DNA of 64,000 bases, taken from assembly GCF_001857965.1 (NCBI RefSeq), contig NZ_CP017774.1:2666001-2730000 (forward strand), read 5' to 3'. The DNA comes from Flavobacterium commune. GTDB taxonomy: Bacteria; Bacteroidota; Bacteroidia; Flavobacteriales; Flavobacteriaceae. This document shows positions 32,761-42,700 of this stretch, piece after piece. The translations under genes and the position numbers were made by a program. Position 1 is the stretch's first letter, and each line of letters starts with the position of its first letter. Below the pieces are notes generated by a model. The model was not told where the DNA came from. It ran no database searches and worked only from the letters and a program-made list of their open reading frames with translations.

Positions 32761-33015
32761 TTATTCTTCGATTAAATCTTTAGAAAATGATTGATTGTTT
32801 TTCAATTTTTCGATAGCAGTATCAAGACGTTTTTCATTCAATCGAGATGACAATTCGTAATTTGTTGCCATTAACGAATTATATTCTTCAAGTGATATCA
32901 CTACAATGCCGGAATCTTTTCCTCGGTTAATAATCAGAGTTTCAAAATTCTTCGCTACTGCATCAAAATAAGATTTAATATCTTTTCTAAAATCAGAAAT
33001 ATTTGTAACTATCAT
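32761..33015 (-). CDS. yefM: YefM-family antitoxin
   Basis: The 84-residue protein has the Phd/YefM fold: MIVTNISDFRKDIKSYFDAVAKNFETLIINRGKDSGIVVISLEEYNSL, then a flexible C-terminal tail (ELSSRLNEKRLDTAIEKLKNNQSFSKDLIEE) that wraps the toxin. It lies directly upstream of yoeB on the minus strand, one base apart, the usual antitoxin-first order. A palindrome at 33033-33048 overlaps the -7 box and is a candidate operator for autorepression. Confidence 0.92.
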   Translation of the reverse strand: MIVTNISDFRKDIKSYFDAVAKNFETLIINRGKDSGIVVISLEEYNSLMATNYELSSRLNEKRLDTAIEKLKNNQSFSKDLIEE

Positions 33016-33032
33016 AATCTGTATTTGTTTAA

Positions 33033-33048
33033 GTACAAATATATGTAC
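33033..33048 (-). promoter_or_regulatory. Palindromic operator overlapping the yefM-yoeB promoter
   Basis: GTACAAATATATGTAC is a near-perfect palindrome. It covers the minus-strand -7 box TATATTTG (33043-33036), 20 bases before the yefM start. No clear -33 box was found. Confidence 0.6.
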
Positions 33049-33082
33049 AATATTTGATGATTTGTCTTTCGATTGTGTTAAA

Positions 33083-33664
33083 TTACATTAACCCATTTAT
33101 CTTCGCATATTGCAACAACATAATGGTTTTAGCATCTTTTAATTCTCCTGTTTCAATCATTGCATAAGCCTGGTCAAAAGACATTTCTAAGACTTCGATA
33201 TTCTCTTGTTCATGGTCGAGTCCGCCACCTTCACTGACTTTCATGGAAGCGTCATATTCGCCAATAAATAAATATAGAATTTCGGTTATGGCTCCCGGTG
33301 ACATATAGGTTTCCATGATTTTTTTTACCTTAGAAATTCTATAGCCTGTTTCTTCCTCAGTTTCTCGGATGATGCATTGTTCGGGTTCGTCCTGATCTAA
33401 TAAGCCGGCACAAACTTCGATCATCATTCCGCTTTTATTTCCGTTTAAGTAGGTTGGTAAACGAAACTGACGGGTTAAAATAATGGTTTTATCTGTTTTG
33501 TTATAAAGTAAAATCGCCGCCCCGTTACCACGGTCATAGACTTCCCTTTTTTGAGTAATCACGCTATTGTCAGGTTTTTGATAATCAAAAGTTACTTTGT
33601 TCAGGATGTACCAGTTGTCCGAAAGCAGTTTGGTTTTTTGGATGGTTATTTTTGGGTCGTTCAT
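33083..33664 (-). CDS. nudK: NUDIX GDP-mannose pyrophosphatase, NudK-like
   Basis: The 193-residue protein closely follows E. coli NudK (YffH): TKLLSDNWYILNKVTFDY, KREVYDRGNGAAILLYN, RQFRLPTYLNGNKSGMMIEVCAGLLDQDEPEQCIIRETEEETGYRI (the Nudix box, about 87-108), then YMSPGAITEILYLFIGEYD and GELKDAKTIMLLQY. NudK hydrolyses GDP-mannose and related sugar nucleotides using Mg. It stands downstream of purA, separated by a terminator, so it is a separate unit reading the same strand. Confidence 0.9.
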   Translation of the reverse strand: MNDPKITIQKTKLLSDNWYILNKVTFDYQKPDNSVITQKREVYDRGNGAAILLYNKTDKTIILTRQFRLPTYLNGNKSGMMIEVCAGLLDQDEPEQCIIRETEEETGYRISKVKKIMETYMSPGAITEILYLFIGEYDASMKVSEGGGLDHEQENIEVLEMSFDQAYAMIETGELKDAKTIMLLQYAKINGLM

Positions 33665-33683
33665 GTGTTGTGATTTTGGAGAT

Positions 33684-33712
33684 AAAAAAACGCCCTGAAA
33701 AATCAGAGCGTT
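33684..33712 (-). terminator. Terminator after purA
   Basis: On the plus strand AACGCCCTGA (33689-33698) pairs with TCAGAGCGTT (33703-33712). The A-run at 33684-33690 gives a T-run on the minus strand, so it ends purA before nudK. Confidence 0.88.
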
Positions 33713-33717
33713 AATTG

Positions 33718-34989
33718 TTATTTCATAATAGTTTGTTTTCTGTCCGGACCTACAGAAACAATTTTGATAGGCACTTCTAATTCTTTTTCAATAAACTCGA
33801 TGTACTCTTTTAATTCAACTGGTAATTCCTCGTAAGTAGTCATTCCGGTTAAATCCTGTTTCCATCCTTTGAATTCTTTGTAAATTGGAGCAACATTTTC
33901 TTCTTCCACATTGTAAGGGAAGTGAGCGATGTTTTTTCCTTTATAATTGTATTCAGTACATACTTTTAAGGTATCAAAACCTGAAAGTACGTCGCCTTTC
34001 ATCATCATCAATTGCGTTACTCCGTTTACCTGAACTGCATATTTTAAAGCTACTAAGTCTAACCATCCACAACGTCTTGCTCTTCCTGTAACCGAACCAA
34101 ATTCGTTACCCACTTTTGCCATTGTAGCACCAACTTCGTCAAAAAGTTCAGTAGGGAAAGGACCGCTACCTACACGGGTAGTGTAAGCTTTGAAAATTCC
34201 GTAAACTTCTTTGATTTTGTTAGGAGCAATTCCTAAACCAGTACAAGCTCCGGCAGCTGTAGTGTTAGATGAAGTTACGAAAGGATAGGTTCCAAAATCA
34301 ACATCTAACAATGAACCCTGAGCTCCTTCGCATAAGATTGATTTACCCGCCTTTTGAGCTTGGTGCATGTATTCTTCACTATCGATGAAATCTAATTTTT
34401 TAATTTCTTCGATAGATTCGAAAAACTCAGCTTCTAATTCCGGTAAGTTGTATTGTAGTTCCACTCCGTAGAATGCAATCATAGCTTCGTGCTTGTCAGC
34501 AAGAGCGCGGTATCTTTCTTTGAAATCTTCTAATTCAATATCTCCTACACGCAAACCGTTTCTACCTGTTTTGTCCATATAAGTTGGTCCAATACCTTTA
34601 AGTGTAGATCCAATTTTAGCTTTCCCTTTAGAAGCTTCAGAAGCAGCGTCTAATAAACGGTGCGTAGGTAAGATTAAGTGTGCTTTTCTTGAAATGATTA
34701 ATTTCTTTTTGATATCGATGTTGAATTTTTCTAATCCTTCGATTTCCTTTTGAAATACAACCGGATCAATTACAACACCGTTTCCAATAACATTTACCGC
34801 TGATTTATGGAAAATTCCGGAAGGAATGGTTCTAAGTACGTGTTTAATTCCGTCAAATTCTAAAGTATGTCCTGCATTTGGTCCACCTTGAAAACGAGCA
34901 ATAATATCGTAATTTGAGGTAAGAACGTCAACAATTTTTCCTTTTCCTTCATCTCCCCATTGTAATCCTAGTAATAAATCTACGGTCAT
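33718..34989 (-). CDS. purA: Adenylosuccinate synthetase
   Basis: PurA joins IMP and aspartate with GTP to make adenylosuccinate, the first committed step to AMP. The 423-residue protein shows LGLQWGDEGKGKIVD at the N-terminus with the active-site Lys/Asp, FQGGPNAGHTLEF, GSTLKGIGPTYMDKTGRNGLRVGDI, GAQGSLLDVDFGTYPFVTSSNTTAAGACTGLGI and GSVTGRARRCGWLDLVALKYA, then VGPDRKQTI at the end. It lies 63 bases downstream of the Fur-family gene on the same strand and is probably co-transcribed with it. Confidence 0.97.
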   Translation of the reverse strand: MTVDLLLGLQWGDEGKGKIVDVLTSNYDIIARFQGGPNAGHTLEFDGIKHVLRTIPSGIFHKSAVNVIGNGVVIDPVVFQKEIEGLEKFNIDIKKKLIISRKAHLILPTHRLLDAASEASKGKAKIGSTLKGIGPTYMDKTGRNGLRVGDIELEDFKERYRALADKHEAMIAFYGVELQYNLPELEAEFFESIEEIKKLDFIDSEEYMHQAQKAGKSILCEGAQGSLLDVDFGTYPFVTSSNTTAAGACTGLGIAPNKIKEVYGIFKAYTTRVGSGPFPTELFDEVGATMAKVGNEFGSVTGRARRCGWLDLVALKYAVQVNGVTQLMMMKGDVLSGFDTLKVCTEYNYKGKNIAHFPYNVEEENVAPIYKEFKGWKQDLTGMTTYEELPVELKEYIEFIEKELEVPIKIVSVGPDRKQTIMK

Positions 34990-35052
34990 TTTAATTTTTT
35001 TATTTAATCGTTAATTCGTTTCGGCAGTAAAGAATTACCGCCTTTTTTTAAA

Positions 35053-35550
35053 CTAAATTTTATCGTTATTGGTTTCTTCTTTGTTTTCTTCTGTTTTTGC
35101 AACTTTCTTTGTACCATAAAAATACAAGGAATGATTAGTGATATCTACATCAAAAATTTCCTCGATGGTTTTTTTGATGGTTTGTATCCTTGGGTCGCAA
35201 AACTCTACTACATCACCGGTATCAGTCATGATAAGATGGTCGTGTTGTTTGTCAAAATAGGATTTTTCATAGTGTGCCTGGTTTTGACCAAACTGATGTT
35301 TGCGTACCAATGCACAGTCTAAGAGTAATTCTATAGTGTTGTACAGCGTAGCTCTGCTGACACGGTAGTTTTTGTTTTTCATTTTGATATAGAGGTTTTC
35401 TATGTCAAAATGCTCTTCGCTTTCATAGATTTCCTGAAGTATAGAGTAACGTTCAGGCGTTTTTCTATGCCCGTTTTTTTCAAGATACATTGTAAAAACG
35501 TTTTTTACAATTTCTTGATTTTTGTCGTTATTTGTGGAAATGAGTGTCAT
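35053..35550 (-). CDS. Fur-family transcriptional regulator
   Basis: The 165-residue protein has the Fur winged helix ([57 protein letters not shown]) and a dimerisation domain. The regulatory metal residues [16 protein letters not shown] are partly kept, but the two cysteines of the CxxC structural zinc site in E. coli Fur are replaced by Met and Thr. The start at 35550 ([10 protein letters not shown]) fits a -7 box seven bases upstream. It is upstream of purA, so the two may share a message. Metal (Fe, Mn, Zn or peroxide via PerR) cannot be told. Confidence 0.88.
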   Translation of the reverse strand: MTLISTNNDKNQEIVKNVFTMYLEKNGHRKTPERYSILQEIYESEEHFDIENLYIKMKNKNYRVSRATLYNTIELLLDCALVRKHQFGQNQAHYEKSYFDKQHDHLIMTDTGDVVEFCDPRIQTIKKTIEEIFDVDITNHSLYFYGTKKVAKTEENKEETNNDKI

Positions 35551-35556
35551 ATTCGG

Positions 35557-35564
35557 CAAAGATA
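35557..35564 (-). promoter_or_regulatory. -7 box of the fur-purA unit
   Basis: On the minus strand the sequence is TATCTTTG, matching TAnnTTTG, seven bases before the ATG at 35550. The leader would be only a few bases long. Confidence 0.6.
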
Positions 35565-35718
35565 AATTTTTATTTTAATAGTTTTCAAGTTTAAATACTT
35601 ATAAGATAATAATTTTGTTTTTTTTAATAAAATTAACCGCTGATTTAGGGGTGTTTTTTGAAAACAAAATCTTTTTAGTTATCTAAAGTATTTGGGAAAA
35701 AATATATTATTAGGGAAA

Positions 35719-37953
35719 CTAATTTTTGTAAACCCGGGTTACACGGTCAATTCCGTCAATTTTTTTGATATTGTCAATTAGTTTTTTCAAAATAGTGATG
35801 TTTTGTACAATTACCGTTAGCTGTCCTTTGAAAAGTCCTGCGTCTCCACTCAATGAAATACTTTGAATATTCACATTCATATTATTCGAAATGACCTTTG
35901 TCAACTCGTTAGTTAAACCAATGGTGTCCATTCCTGTGATGTTCAAAATGGCTTTGAATTCTTGTTGAGAAGAGTCAATCCATTTGGCAGGCATAATTCG
36001 ATAAGCGTAGTTGGACTGTAAAGAGATGGCGTTAGGGCAATCTTTTTTATGCACTTTTATTCCCTCATTGATGGTAACGAAACCAAAAACCTGATCTCCA
36101 GGAATTGGGTTACAACAAGTAGAAAGTTTGTAATCTAATTTATCCTGTTCTTTACCAAAAACCAACATGTCGTAATTGTTGTTGAGTACAGGTCTGTGGA
36201 TGTCAGTATCGGCTGTGTTTCCGCTACGTTTGATTTTGCTTTTAAAGAAATTAATTAAGGTATTGCTTTTTTGAGCAGCAAAGTCCTTTAATTGCTGGTT
36301 GTCAATAGTGCCAATTCCAACTCGGTAAAATAAATCCAAACTGGTTTTAAGGTGGAAAAAGTTAACTAATTCGTTAGTTACTCCTTCATTCAAAGTAACT
36401 TTAAGGTGTTTTAGTTTACGGGTAAGAACTTCTTTTCCTTCTTCGGCAATTTTCTTAGTGTTTTCGTTAAGAACATTTCTAATTTTATTTTTTGCTCTCG
36501 AAGTAGTTACATAATCTAACCAGTTGGCAGTAGGTTTTTGATTTGGAGAGGTGATAATTTCTACCTGATCCCCACTCTTTAATTCATAATTTAAAGGAAC
36601 TAATTTTCCATTGACTCTGGTTCCGCGGGTTTTGATTCCAATTTCGGAGTGGATACTAAATGCAAAATCTAGTGATGTAGCTCCTTTAGGCAGCGATTTA
36701 ATATCGCCTTTAGGGGTAAAAATATAGATTTCTTTCGAGTACAAGTTCATTTTGAAATCTTCCACAAAGTCAATTGCGTTGGTTTCAGGATTTTCTAAAG
36801 CTTCTCGAAGTAAGTTCAACCAAACATCCAATCCGCCTTCTTCGGTAGCTCCGTTTTTGTATTTGTAATGTGCAGCATAACCTTTTTCTGCAATTTCGTC
36901 CATACGTTCACTGCGTACCTGTACTTCAACCCAACGTCCTTTAGGTCCCATTACCGTAATATGCAAGGCTTCATAACCTGTTGATTTAGGTGACGAAATC
37001 CAGTCTCTTAGTCGGCTTGGGCTGGGTCTGTAATGATCGGTAACGATAGAATAAATTTTCCAGGCAATAAACTTTTCATCGTGTGCGTCTGATTTATACA
37101 CAATTCGAAGTGCAAATTTGTCATAAACTTCGTCAAAAGTTACATTTTGGGCTTTCATCTTTCTACGGATAGAATAGATAGATTTTGGGCGGCCTTTTAT
37201 GATGTAATCAATTCCTTCGGCATCTAAAGAAGCTTTAAGTACGTCTGAGATGTCTTTGATGTAAGCATCCTGTTGTTCCTTGGTCTCTTTTATTTTGCTG
37301 ACAATATCATTGTATATGGCAGGTTCAGTATATTTTAAACCTAGATCTTCCAGTTTTGTTTTGATGTTGTATAAGCCTAGTCTATGAGCCAATGGCGCAT
37401 AAATGTATAAGGTTTCTGATGCAATTTTAACTTGTTTGTGGTCATCCATAGACTCCATAGTTTGCATATTGTGCAATCTGTCGGCTATTTTTATCAGGAT
37501 TACACGCACATCATCATACAAGGTCAATAACATCTTTCTGAAGTTTTCGGCTTGCATAGAGACATTCATATCTTTTTGTACGATGGATATTTTAGTTAAA
37601 CCTTCAACCAATTGTGCTACCTTAGGATTGAACATTCGCTCAATATCTTTAACGGTAGTAGGGGTGTCTTCTACAACATCATGTAATAAGGCCGCTGCAA
37701 TTGAAGTAGCTCCAAGGCCTATCTCTGAAGCCACAATTTTGGCAACAGCAATGGGATGAAAAATATAAGCTTCTCCCGATTTTCTTCTTTGGTCTTTATG
37801 AGCTTCCACAGCAACGTCAAAAGCCTTGCGTATCAGTTTTTTATCTTCGGTAGTTAATGTTTGGTAACTAATGCGAAGTAATTCTTTGTATTCTTGAGCA
37901 ATTGCTTTATTCTCTTTTTCAATATCTATTTCTGTCATAAGTGCAGGGTTCAT
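35719..37953 (-). CDS. spoT: RelA/SpoT bifunctional (p)ppGpp synthetase/hydrolase
   Basis: The 744-residue protein makes and degrades the alarmone (p)ppGpp. It has the HD hydrolase domain with its motif RRKSGEAYIFHP ... ALLHDVVEDT (about 60-85), the synthetase domain (RPKSIYSIRRKMKAQNV ... FALRIVY ... GYEALHITVMGPKGRWVEVQVRSERMDEIAEKGYAAHYKYK), TGS (EIYIFTPKGDIKSLPKGATSLDFAFSIHSEIG), the CC/ZFD region (CCNPIPGDQVFGF) and a C-terminal ACT domain. Both active sites look intact. Start is ATG 37953, or ATG 37938 (five residues shorter). Confidence 0.95.
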   Translation of the reverse strand: MNPALMTEIDIEKENKAIAQEYKELLRISYQTLTTEDKKLIRKAFDVAVEAHKDQRRKSGEAYIFHPIAVAKIVASEIGLGATSIAAALLHDVVEDTPTTVKDIERMFNPKVAQLVEGLTKISIVQKDMNVSMQAENFRKMLLTLYDDVRVILIKIADRLHNMQTMESMDDHKQVKIASETLYIYAPLAHRLGLYNIKTKLEDLGLKYTEPAIYNDIVSKIKETKEQQDAYIKDISDVLKASLDAEGIDYIIKGRPKSIYSIRRKMKAQNVTFDEVYDKFALRIVYKSDAHDEKFIAWKIYSIVTDHYRPSPSRLRDWISSPKSTGYEALHITVMGPKGRWVEVQVRSERMDEIAEKGYAAHYKYKNGATEEGGLDVWLNLLREALENPETNAIDFVEDFKMNLYSKEIYIFTPKGDIKSLPKGATSLDFAFSIHSEIGIKTRGTRVNGKLVPLNYELKSGDQVEIITSPNQKPTANWLDYVTTSRAKNKIRNVLNENTKKIAEEGKEVLTRKLKHLKVTLNEGVTNELVNFFHLKTSLDLFYRVGIGTIDNQQLKDFAAQKSNTLINFFKSKIKRSGNTADTDIHRPVLNNNYDMLVFGKEQDKLDYKLSTCCNPIPGDQVFGFVTINEGIKVHKKDCPNAISLQSNYAYRIMPAKWIDSSQQEFKAILNITGMDTIGLTNELTKVISNNMNVNIQSISLSGDAGLFKGQLTVIVQNITILKKLIDNIKKIDGIDRVTRVYKN

Positions 37954-38026
37954 TTTCTAAAAATAACGATAAGTTCGCATATATGCAAGAGTTTGAATTG
38001 TTGATTTTAAATTTAGTCCGAAGTCT

Positions 38027-38115
38027 GCAATCTAAACTCTGCAATCTGAAATCTACAATCTGAAATCTACAATCTGAAATCTACAATCTGAAATCTACAA
38101 TCTGAAATCTACAAT
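38027..38115. repeat. 14-bp tandem repeat array after a stop codon
   Basis: Six 14-bp units of the type ACAATCTGAAATCT run from 38027 to 38110 (the first two begin with GCAATCT), and a partial seventh overlaps the TAG of the TrmH-family gene at 38116-38118. There are no spacers, so it is not CRISPR. The same motif family occurs at 3436-3512. Confidence 0.9.
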
Positions 38116-38901
38116 CTAAAACCCTCTTTGTCTTTTGGCTTCGAATATTAATATGGCTGCGGCTACCGAAACGTTCATGCTGTCGATTTCACCTTGCATA
38201 GGAATAATGATGTTTTGCGTAGCGGCATCACGCCATTCCTGGGTAAGTCCGGTGGCTTCAGTTCCAACTACTAGCGCGGTTGGTTTTGTGTAGTCCTGAG
38301 TGTGATAGCTTGTCGAGTTTTGCAAGGTGGCACAGTAGAAATTGATGTTTTTTTCTTTTAAAAAAGAAATGATTTCAGCGGTGCTTGCTGTTGCAATTTG
38401 GTTGGTAAACAGGCAGCCTACACTGGAACGAACAATATTCGGGTTGTATAAATCGCTTTTGGGATTCGCAATAATTACAGCATCAAGATTAGCGGCATCG
38501 GCGGTTCTTAAAAGTGCGCCTATGTTTCCGGGCTTTTCAGGAGCTTCGGCAACTAAAATTAAGGGTGTTGCTGAAAGTTTTAAATCAGAAAGTTGTAAGG
38601 ATTTTGATTTGGCTACAGCCAATACACCTTCGGTGGTTTCGCGATAACTTAGTTTTTGAAATACTTCTTTGTTGATTTCGATTAATTCAGCTGATTTGGC
38701 TAATTTTTTTGCTTCAATTTCGCTGCAAATTTCAGGATAAAACAATACGGTTTCAATTTCATAATTTCCTTTTACGGCTAACGAAATTTCGCGTACACCT
38801 TCAATTAAAAAAGTTCCGGTTTGTCTTCTGTTTTTGGCTTTTTCCTGTAATAATACTAAAGATTTTATGAATGGATTTTGAATAGATGTAATTTGTTTCA
38901 A
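38116..38901 (-). CDS. TrmH/SpoU family RNA 2'-O-methyltransferase
   Basis: The 261-residue protein methylates the 2'-OH of an RNA ribose using SAM. It has an N-terminal RNA-binding domain (NPFIKSLVLLQEKAKNRRQTGTFLIEGVREISL) and the SPOUT knot: LILVAEAPEKPGNIGALLRTADAANLDAVII, ALVVGTEATGLTQEWRDAA and IIPMQGEIDSMNVSVAAAILIFEAKRQ. This layout matches rRNA-directed members such as RlmB relatives, but the exact site cannot be assigned. The tandem repeats at 38027-38115 start at its stop codon. Confidence 0.88.
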   Translation of the reverse strand: MKQITSIQNPFIKSLVLLQEKAKNRRQTGTFLIEGVREISLAVKGNYEIETVLFYPEICSEIEAKKLAKSAELIEINKEVFQKLSYRETTEGVLAVAKSKSLQLSDLKLSATPLILVAEAPEKPGNIGALLRTADAANLDAVIIANPKSDLYNPNIVRSSVGCLFTNQIATASTAEIISFLKEKNINFYCATLQNSTSYHTQDYTKPTALVVGTEATGLTQEWRDAATQNIIIPMQGEIDSMNVSVAAAILIFEAKRQRGF

Positions 38902-38929
38902 GAGATTCTAAATTTTAGTATTATAAAAA

Positions 38930-39613
38930 TTAAACAGTTCTTTGCACGACTTCAAAAATTTTAGCATCCTCACATTTTAAGGTTTTTGAAGGGAATTTCA
39001 TCAGCAGAGCGTAGTCGTGAGTCGCCATAAGAATGGTTTTTCCATTGGCATTAATTTTTTTCAAAACATCCAGAACTTCCACGCTGGTTTGCGGATCTAA
39101 GTTTCCGGTAGGTTCGTCGGCAAGGATTAATTCAGGGTCGTTCAATAAAGCTCTTGCAATGGCTACTCGTTGTTGTTCTCCGCCCGAAATTTGATGCGGC
39201 ATTTTTTGAGCGTAGTTTTTCATACCTACTTTATCCAGAACTTCTTCTATTTTTCGGTTCATTTCGTTCTGGTCTGACCAGCCTGTTGCTTTAAGAACAA
39301 AAAGCATATTGTCCTGAATAGAACGATCCGGTAATAATTTGAAATCCTGAAAAACAATTCCGATTTTACGTCTTAAAAAAGGAATGTCGTTTTCTTTCAT
39401 TGTCTCTAAATCAAAGTCAACAATGTGTCCGTTGCCTTCAATTAATGGTAAGTCAGCATAAAGCGTTTTCATTAAACTACTTTTTCCTGAACCGGTTTTT
39501 CCAATAATATAAATGAATTCTCCTCGGTTTACTTCAAGGTTAACATTCGATAAGATTACTTTATCTTCTTGATAGATAGTTGCATTTTTTAAGGATAGTA
39601 CGGCTTGAGACAT
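38930..39613 (-). CDS. ftsE: Cell division ATP-binding protein FtsE
   Basis: FtsE is the ATPase of the FtsEX complex that activates cell wall hydrolysis at the division site. The 227-residue protein has Walker [15 protein letters not shown]-loop ([17 protein letters not shown]), signature [32 protein letters not shown] (including Walker B) and the H-loop (MATHDYALL). The [11 protein letters not shown] segment is characteristic of FtsE. The FtsX gene is not adjacent in this window, so the partner lies elsewhere. It is 28 bases upstream of the TrmH-family gene on the same strand. Confidence 0.88.
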   Translation of the reverse strand: MSQAVLSLKNATIYQEDKVILSNVNLEVNRGEFIYIIGKTGSGKSSLMKTLYADLPLIEGNGHIVDFDLETMKENDIPFLRRKIGIVFQDFKLLPDRSIQDNMLFVLKATGWSDQNEMNRKIEEVLDKVGMKNYAQKMPHQISGGEQQRVAIARALLNDPELILADEPTGNLDPQTSVEVLDVLKKINANGKTILMATHDYALLMKFPSKTLKCEDAKIFEVVQRTV

Positions 39614-39779
39614 AATTAGAATTTGTTTATGGTGTAAAAGTAATTATCAATTATGAAATAGCAATATCAAAATACTGGTTTTTTGCGCTCTGTTAAAATA
39701 TTTGTTCATAATAAAATTAATTAGGTACTCGTTATCAAATGTAGAATATGATATATTTGGATATTAAAATAAGATAAAA

Positions 39780-42700
39780 ATGCGTAAATTTTCCAGGCTC
39801 TTTTTTTTGTTGGTTTTTGTTAAAACTACTTCGCTTTTAGCACAAAAAACTGCTGTATATACTAGTGATTTTAAGGATTATAATAAAGCGGTTGCTTTGT
39901 ATAAAGACAATCAGTACGCTTCGGCTCAGTTTCTTTTTGAGAGAGTAAAATCAGAAGTAAAAAACGATGAAATCAAATCAGATTGTACTTATTATGATGC
40001 CAGTTGTGCTGTTCGGTTAGGACATGCTAATGCTGATGTCCTGATGGAATCATTTTTAGAAAAATATCCAACAAGTTCTAAAACAAATCAGGCTTATGTA
40101 GAAGTAGCTCATTTTTATTTTAATCAAAAAAAATATTCAGAAGCACTAAAAAAGTTTGAACAAGTAGATGAAAGTCAGTTGAGTGCTAAGGACAAAGACC
40201 GATTTAATTTTCAAAAAGGGTATAGCTTATTTAGTTCTAATAACAAAAAAGAAGCAACTACTTACTTTAATAAGGTTTTGAAATCAGAAGTTTATGGTTC
40301 TCAGGCTAAATATTATTTAGGTTTTATGGCTTATGAAGGCAATAATTATCAGGAGGCCAATAAGTATTTTGACCAGGTAGCAACTGATGAAAAATTTGCT
40401 GAAAAACTTTCCTATTATCAGGCGGATATGAGTTTCAAGTCGGGAAATTTTGAAAAAGCAATTGCTTTAGGGCAAAAAGCGATGGCTAAATCGAATGAAG
40501 CAGAACAATCGGAATTGAATAAAATTATTGGTGAAAGCTATTTTAATTTAAAAAAATACAACGAAGCTATTCCGTATTTAGTGGCTTATAAAGGTAAAAG
40601 AGGAAAGTGGAATAACACCGATTATTACCAATTGGGTTATGCTTATTACAAGAAAAACGACTTTGAAAATGCCATTGCCCAGTTCAATAAAATTATTGGC
40701 GGAAAAGATGGAGTGGCTCAGAATGCCTATTACCATTTAGGGGAAAGTTACCTGAAATTAGATAAAAAACCACAGGCTTTGAATGCTTTCAAAAATGCTT
40801 CCGAAATGGCTTTTGATGCAGCCATTCAGGAAGATGCCCATTTGAATTATGCTAAATTGAGTTATGAGTTAGGGAATTCCTATCAAAGTGTACCTGCTGT
40901 TTTGCTTGGTTTTATCAATAAATACCCCAATAATTCCAGTCGTCCGGTGGTGGAGAAATTATTGATTGATTCGTATATCTCTTCTAAAAATTACAAAGAA
41001 GCTTTGGTTTTACTGGAAAAAAACAAAATCCCGGAAAATAAATTGGCTTACCAAAAAGTAACTTTTTACAGAGGGCTGGAATTATATACCGATAGAAATT
41101 ATGCTGCAGCTTCGCAAATGTTTCAAAAATCTTTAGCTAATACTATTGATGCTCAATTTACTGCCAGAGCTACTTTCTGGAAAGCTGAAACAGAGTATGT
41201 TTTAGAAGATTACAATAAATCCTTGTTGAGCTTCAAACAATTTGCAGCAATGTCATCAGCGGCAACAACTCCTGAGTATAAAAACAGCAATTACAATATT
41301 GCGTATGCCTATTTTAAATTAAAAGAATACGATGCAGCCGGAGATGCTTTTCAAAGATTTATTGATAAGGTAAAAGATGATAAAACCAGAATAACCGATG
41401 CTTATTTGCGTTTAGCCGATTGTCGTTTTGTGACTACTAAATACTGGCCGGCTATGGATGCCTACAATAAAGTAATCGAACTTAAAAGTGTAGATGCTGA
41501 TTATGCTTATTATCAAAAAGCAATTAGTTATGGTTTTGTGGCTAAAAATGACAAAAAAATTGAAGAGTTAAATTCGTTTTTACTGGCTTATCTTAAATCA
41601 AGCTATCGTGATGATGCGATGTTTGAATTAGCTAATACCTATGTGGCGACGAGCAAGCAGGATTTAGCTTTGAAAACCTATGATAAATTAATAAGCGAAT
41701 ACAAAAACAGTGCGTTTACATCCAGAGCTATTTTGCGTCAGGGATTAGTTTATTACAATTCCGATCGCAATTCTGAGGCTTTGATGAAATTCAAAAAAGT
41801 AGCTGCCGAGTATCCTAAAACTTCTGAAGCTTTAGAGGCAGTTGCTACAGCAAGATTAATTTATGTAGATAGTGGAAAAGTAGCTGAGTATGCTGCCTGG
41901 GTGCGTACATTGGATTTTGTTGCTGTTACTGATGCTGATTTGGATAACGATACTTTTGAATCGGCTGTGAAACAATTTGAGCAAAACAATAATGCTCAGG
42001 CAATATCAGGTTTTAGAGCTTATATCTCGAGTTTTCCAAACGGTATTCATGCTTTGAAAGCGAATTTTTATTTGGCGCAGGCCTATTATGCCGAAGGTCA
42101 AAAAGACAAAGCGATTCCTAACTACGAATATGTTGTTAATGAGCCAAGAAACGAATTCACAGAGCAATCTCTATCAAGATTAGCACAAATTTTATTAGAT
42201 AGCGGTGTAAAAGAAAGAGCTATTCCGGTATTGGCGCGTTTAGAAAATGAAGCTGATTTGTCTCAAAACAAAGTTTTTGCACAGTCTAATTTGATGAAAT
42301 GTTATTATGAAAATAAGGATTATGCTAATGCGGTTGTTTATGCCGAAAAAGTGTTGAATAATCCAAAAATCGATGATAATGTAAAAAGTGATGGGCAAAT
42401 TATCATTGCACGTTCGGCCATGCAAACTGGAGATGAATCGAAAGCGAAAGCAGCTTACGCCAAAGTATTGCTGATTGCTAAAGGAGAATTGGCAGCAGAG
42501 GCGTTGTATTATGATGCTTATTTTAAAAACAAAGAAGCTAAGTTTGAAGCATCGAATGCTGTGGTTCAAAAATTAGCCAAAAGTTATGCTGCTTATCGTT
42601 TTTACGGAGCCAAAGGTTTGATTCTTATGGCTAAAAACTTTTATGGTTTAAAAGATAGTTTTCAGGCAACCTATATTTTAGATAGCGTAATTCAGAATTT

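Noticed and set aside
37403..37759. 118-residue plus-strand frame inside spoT
   Set aside because: It lies opposite the conserved HD domain of spoT and has no protein features.
38027..38115. Possible CRISPR array
   Set aside because: The units are directly adjacent 14-mers without spacers and there are no cas genes nearby.
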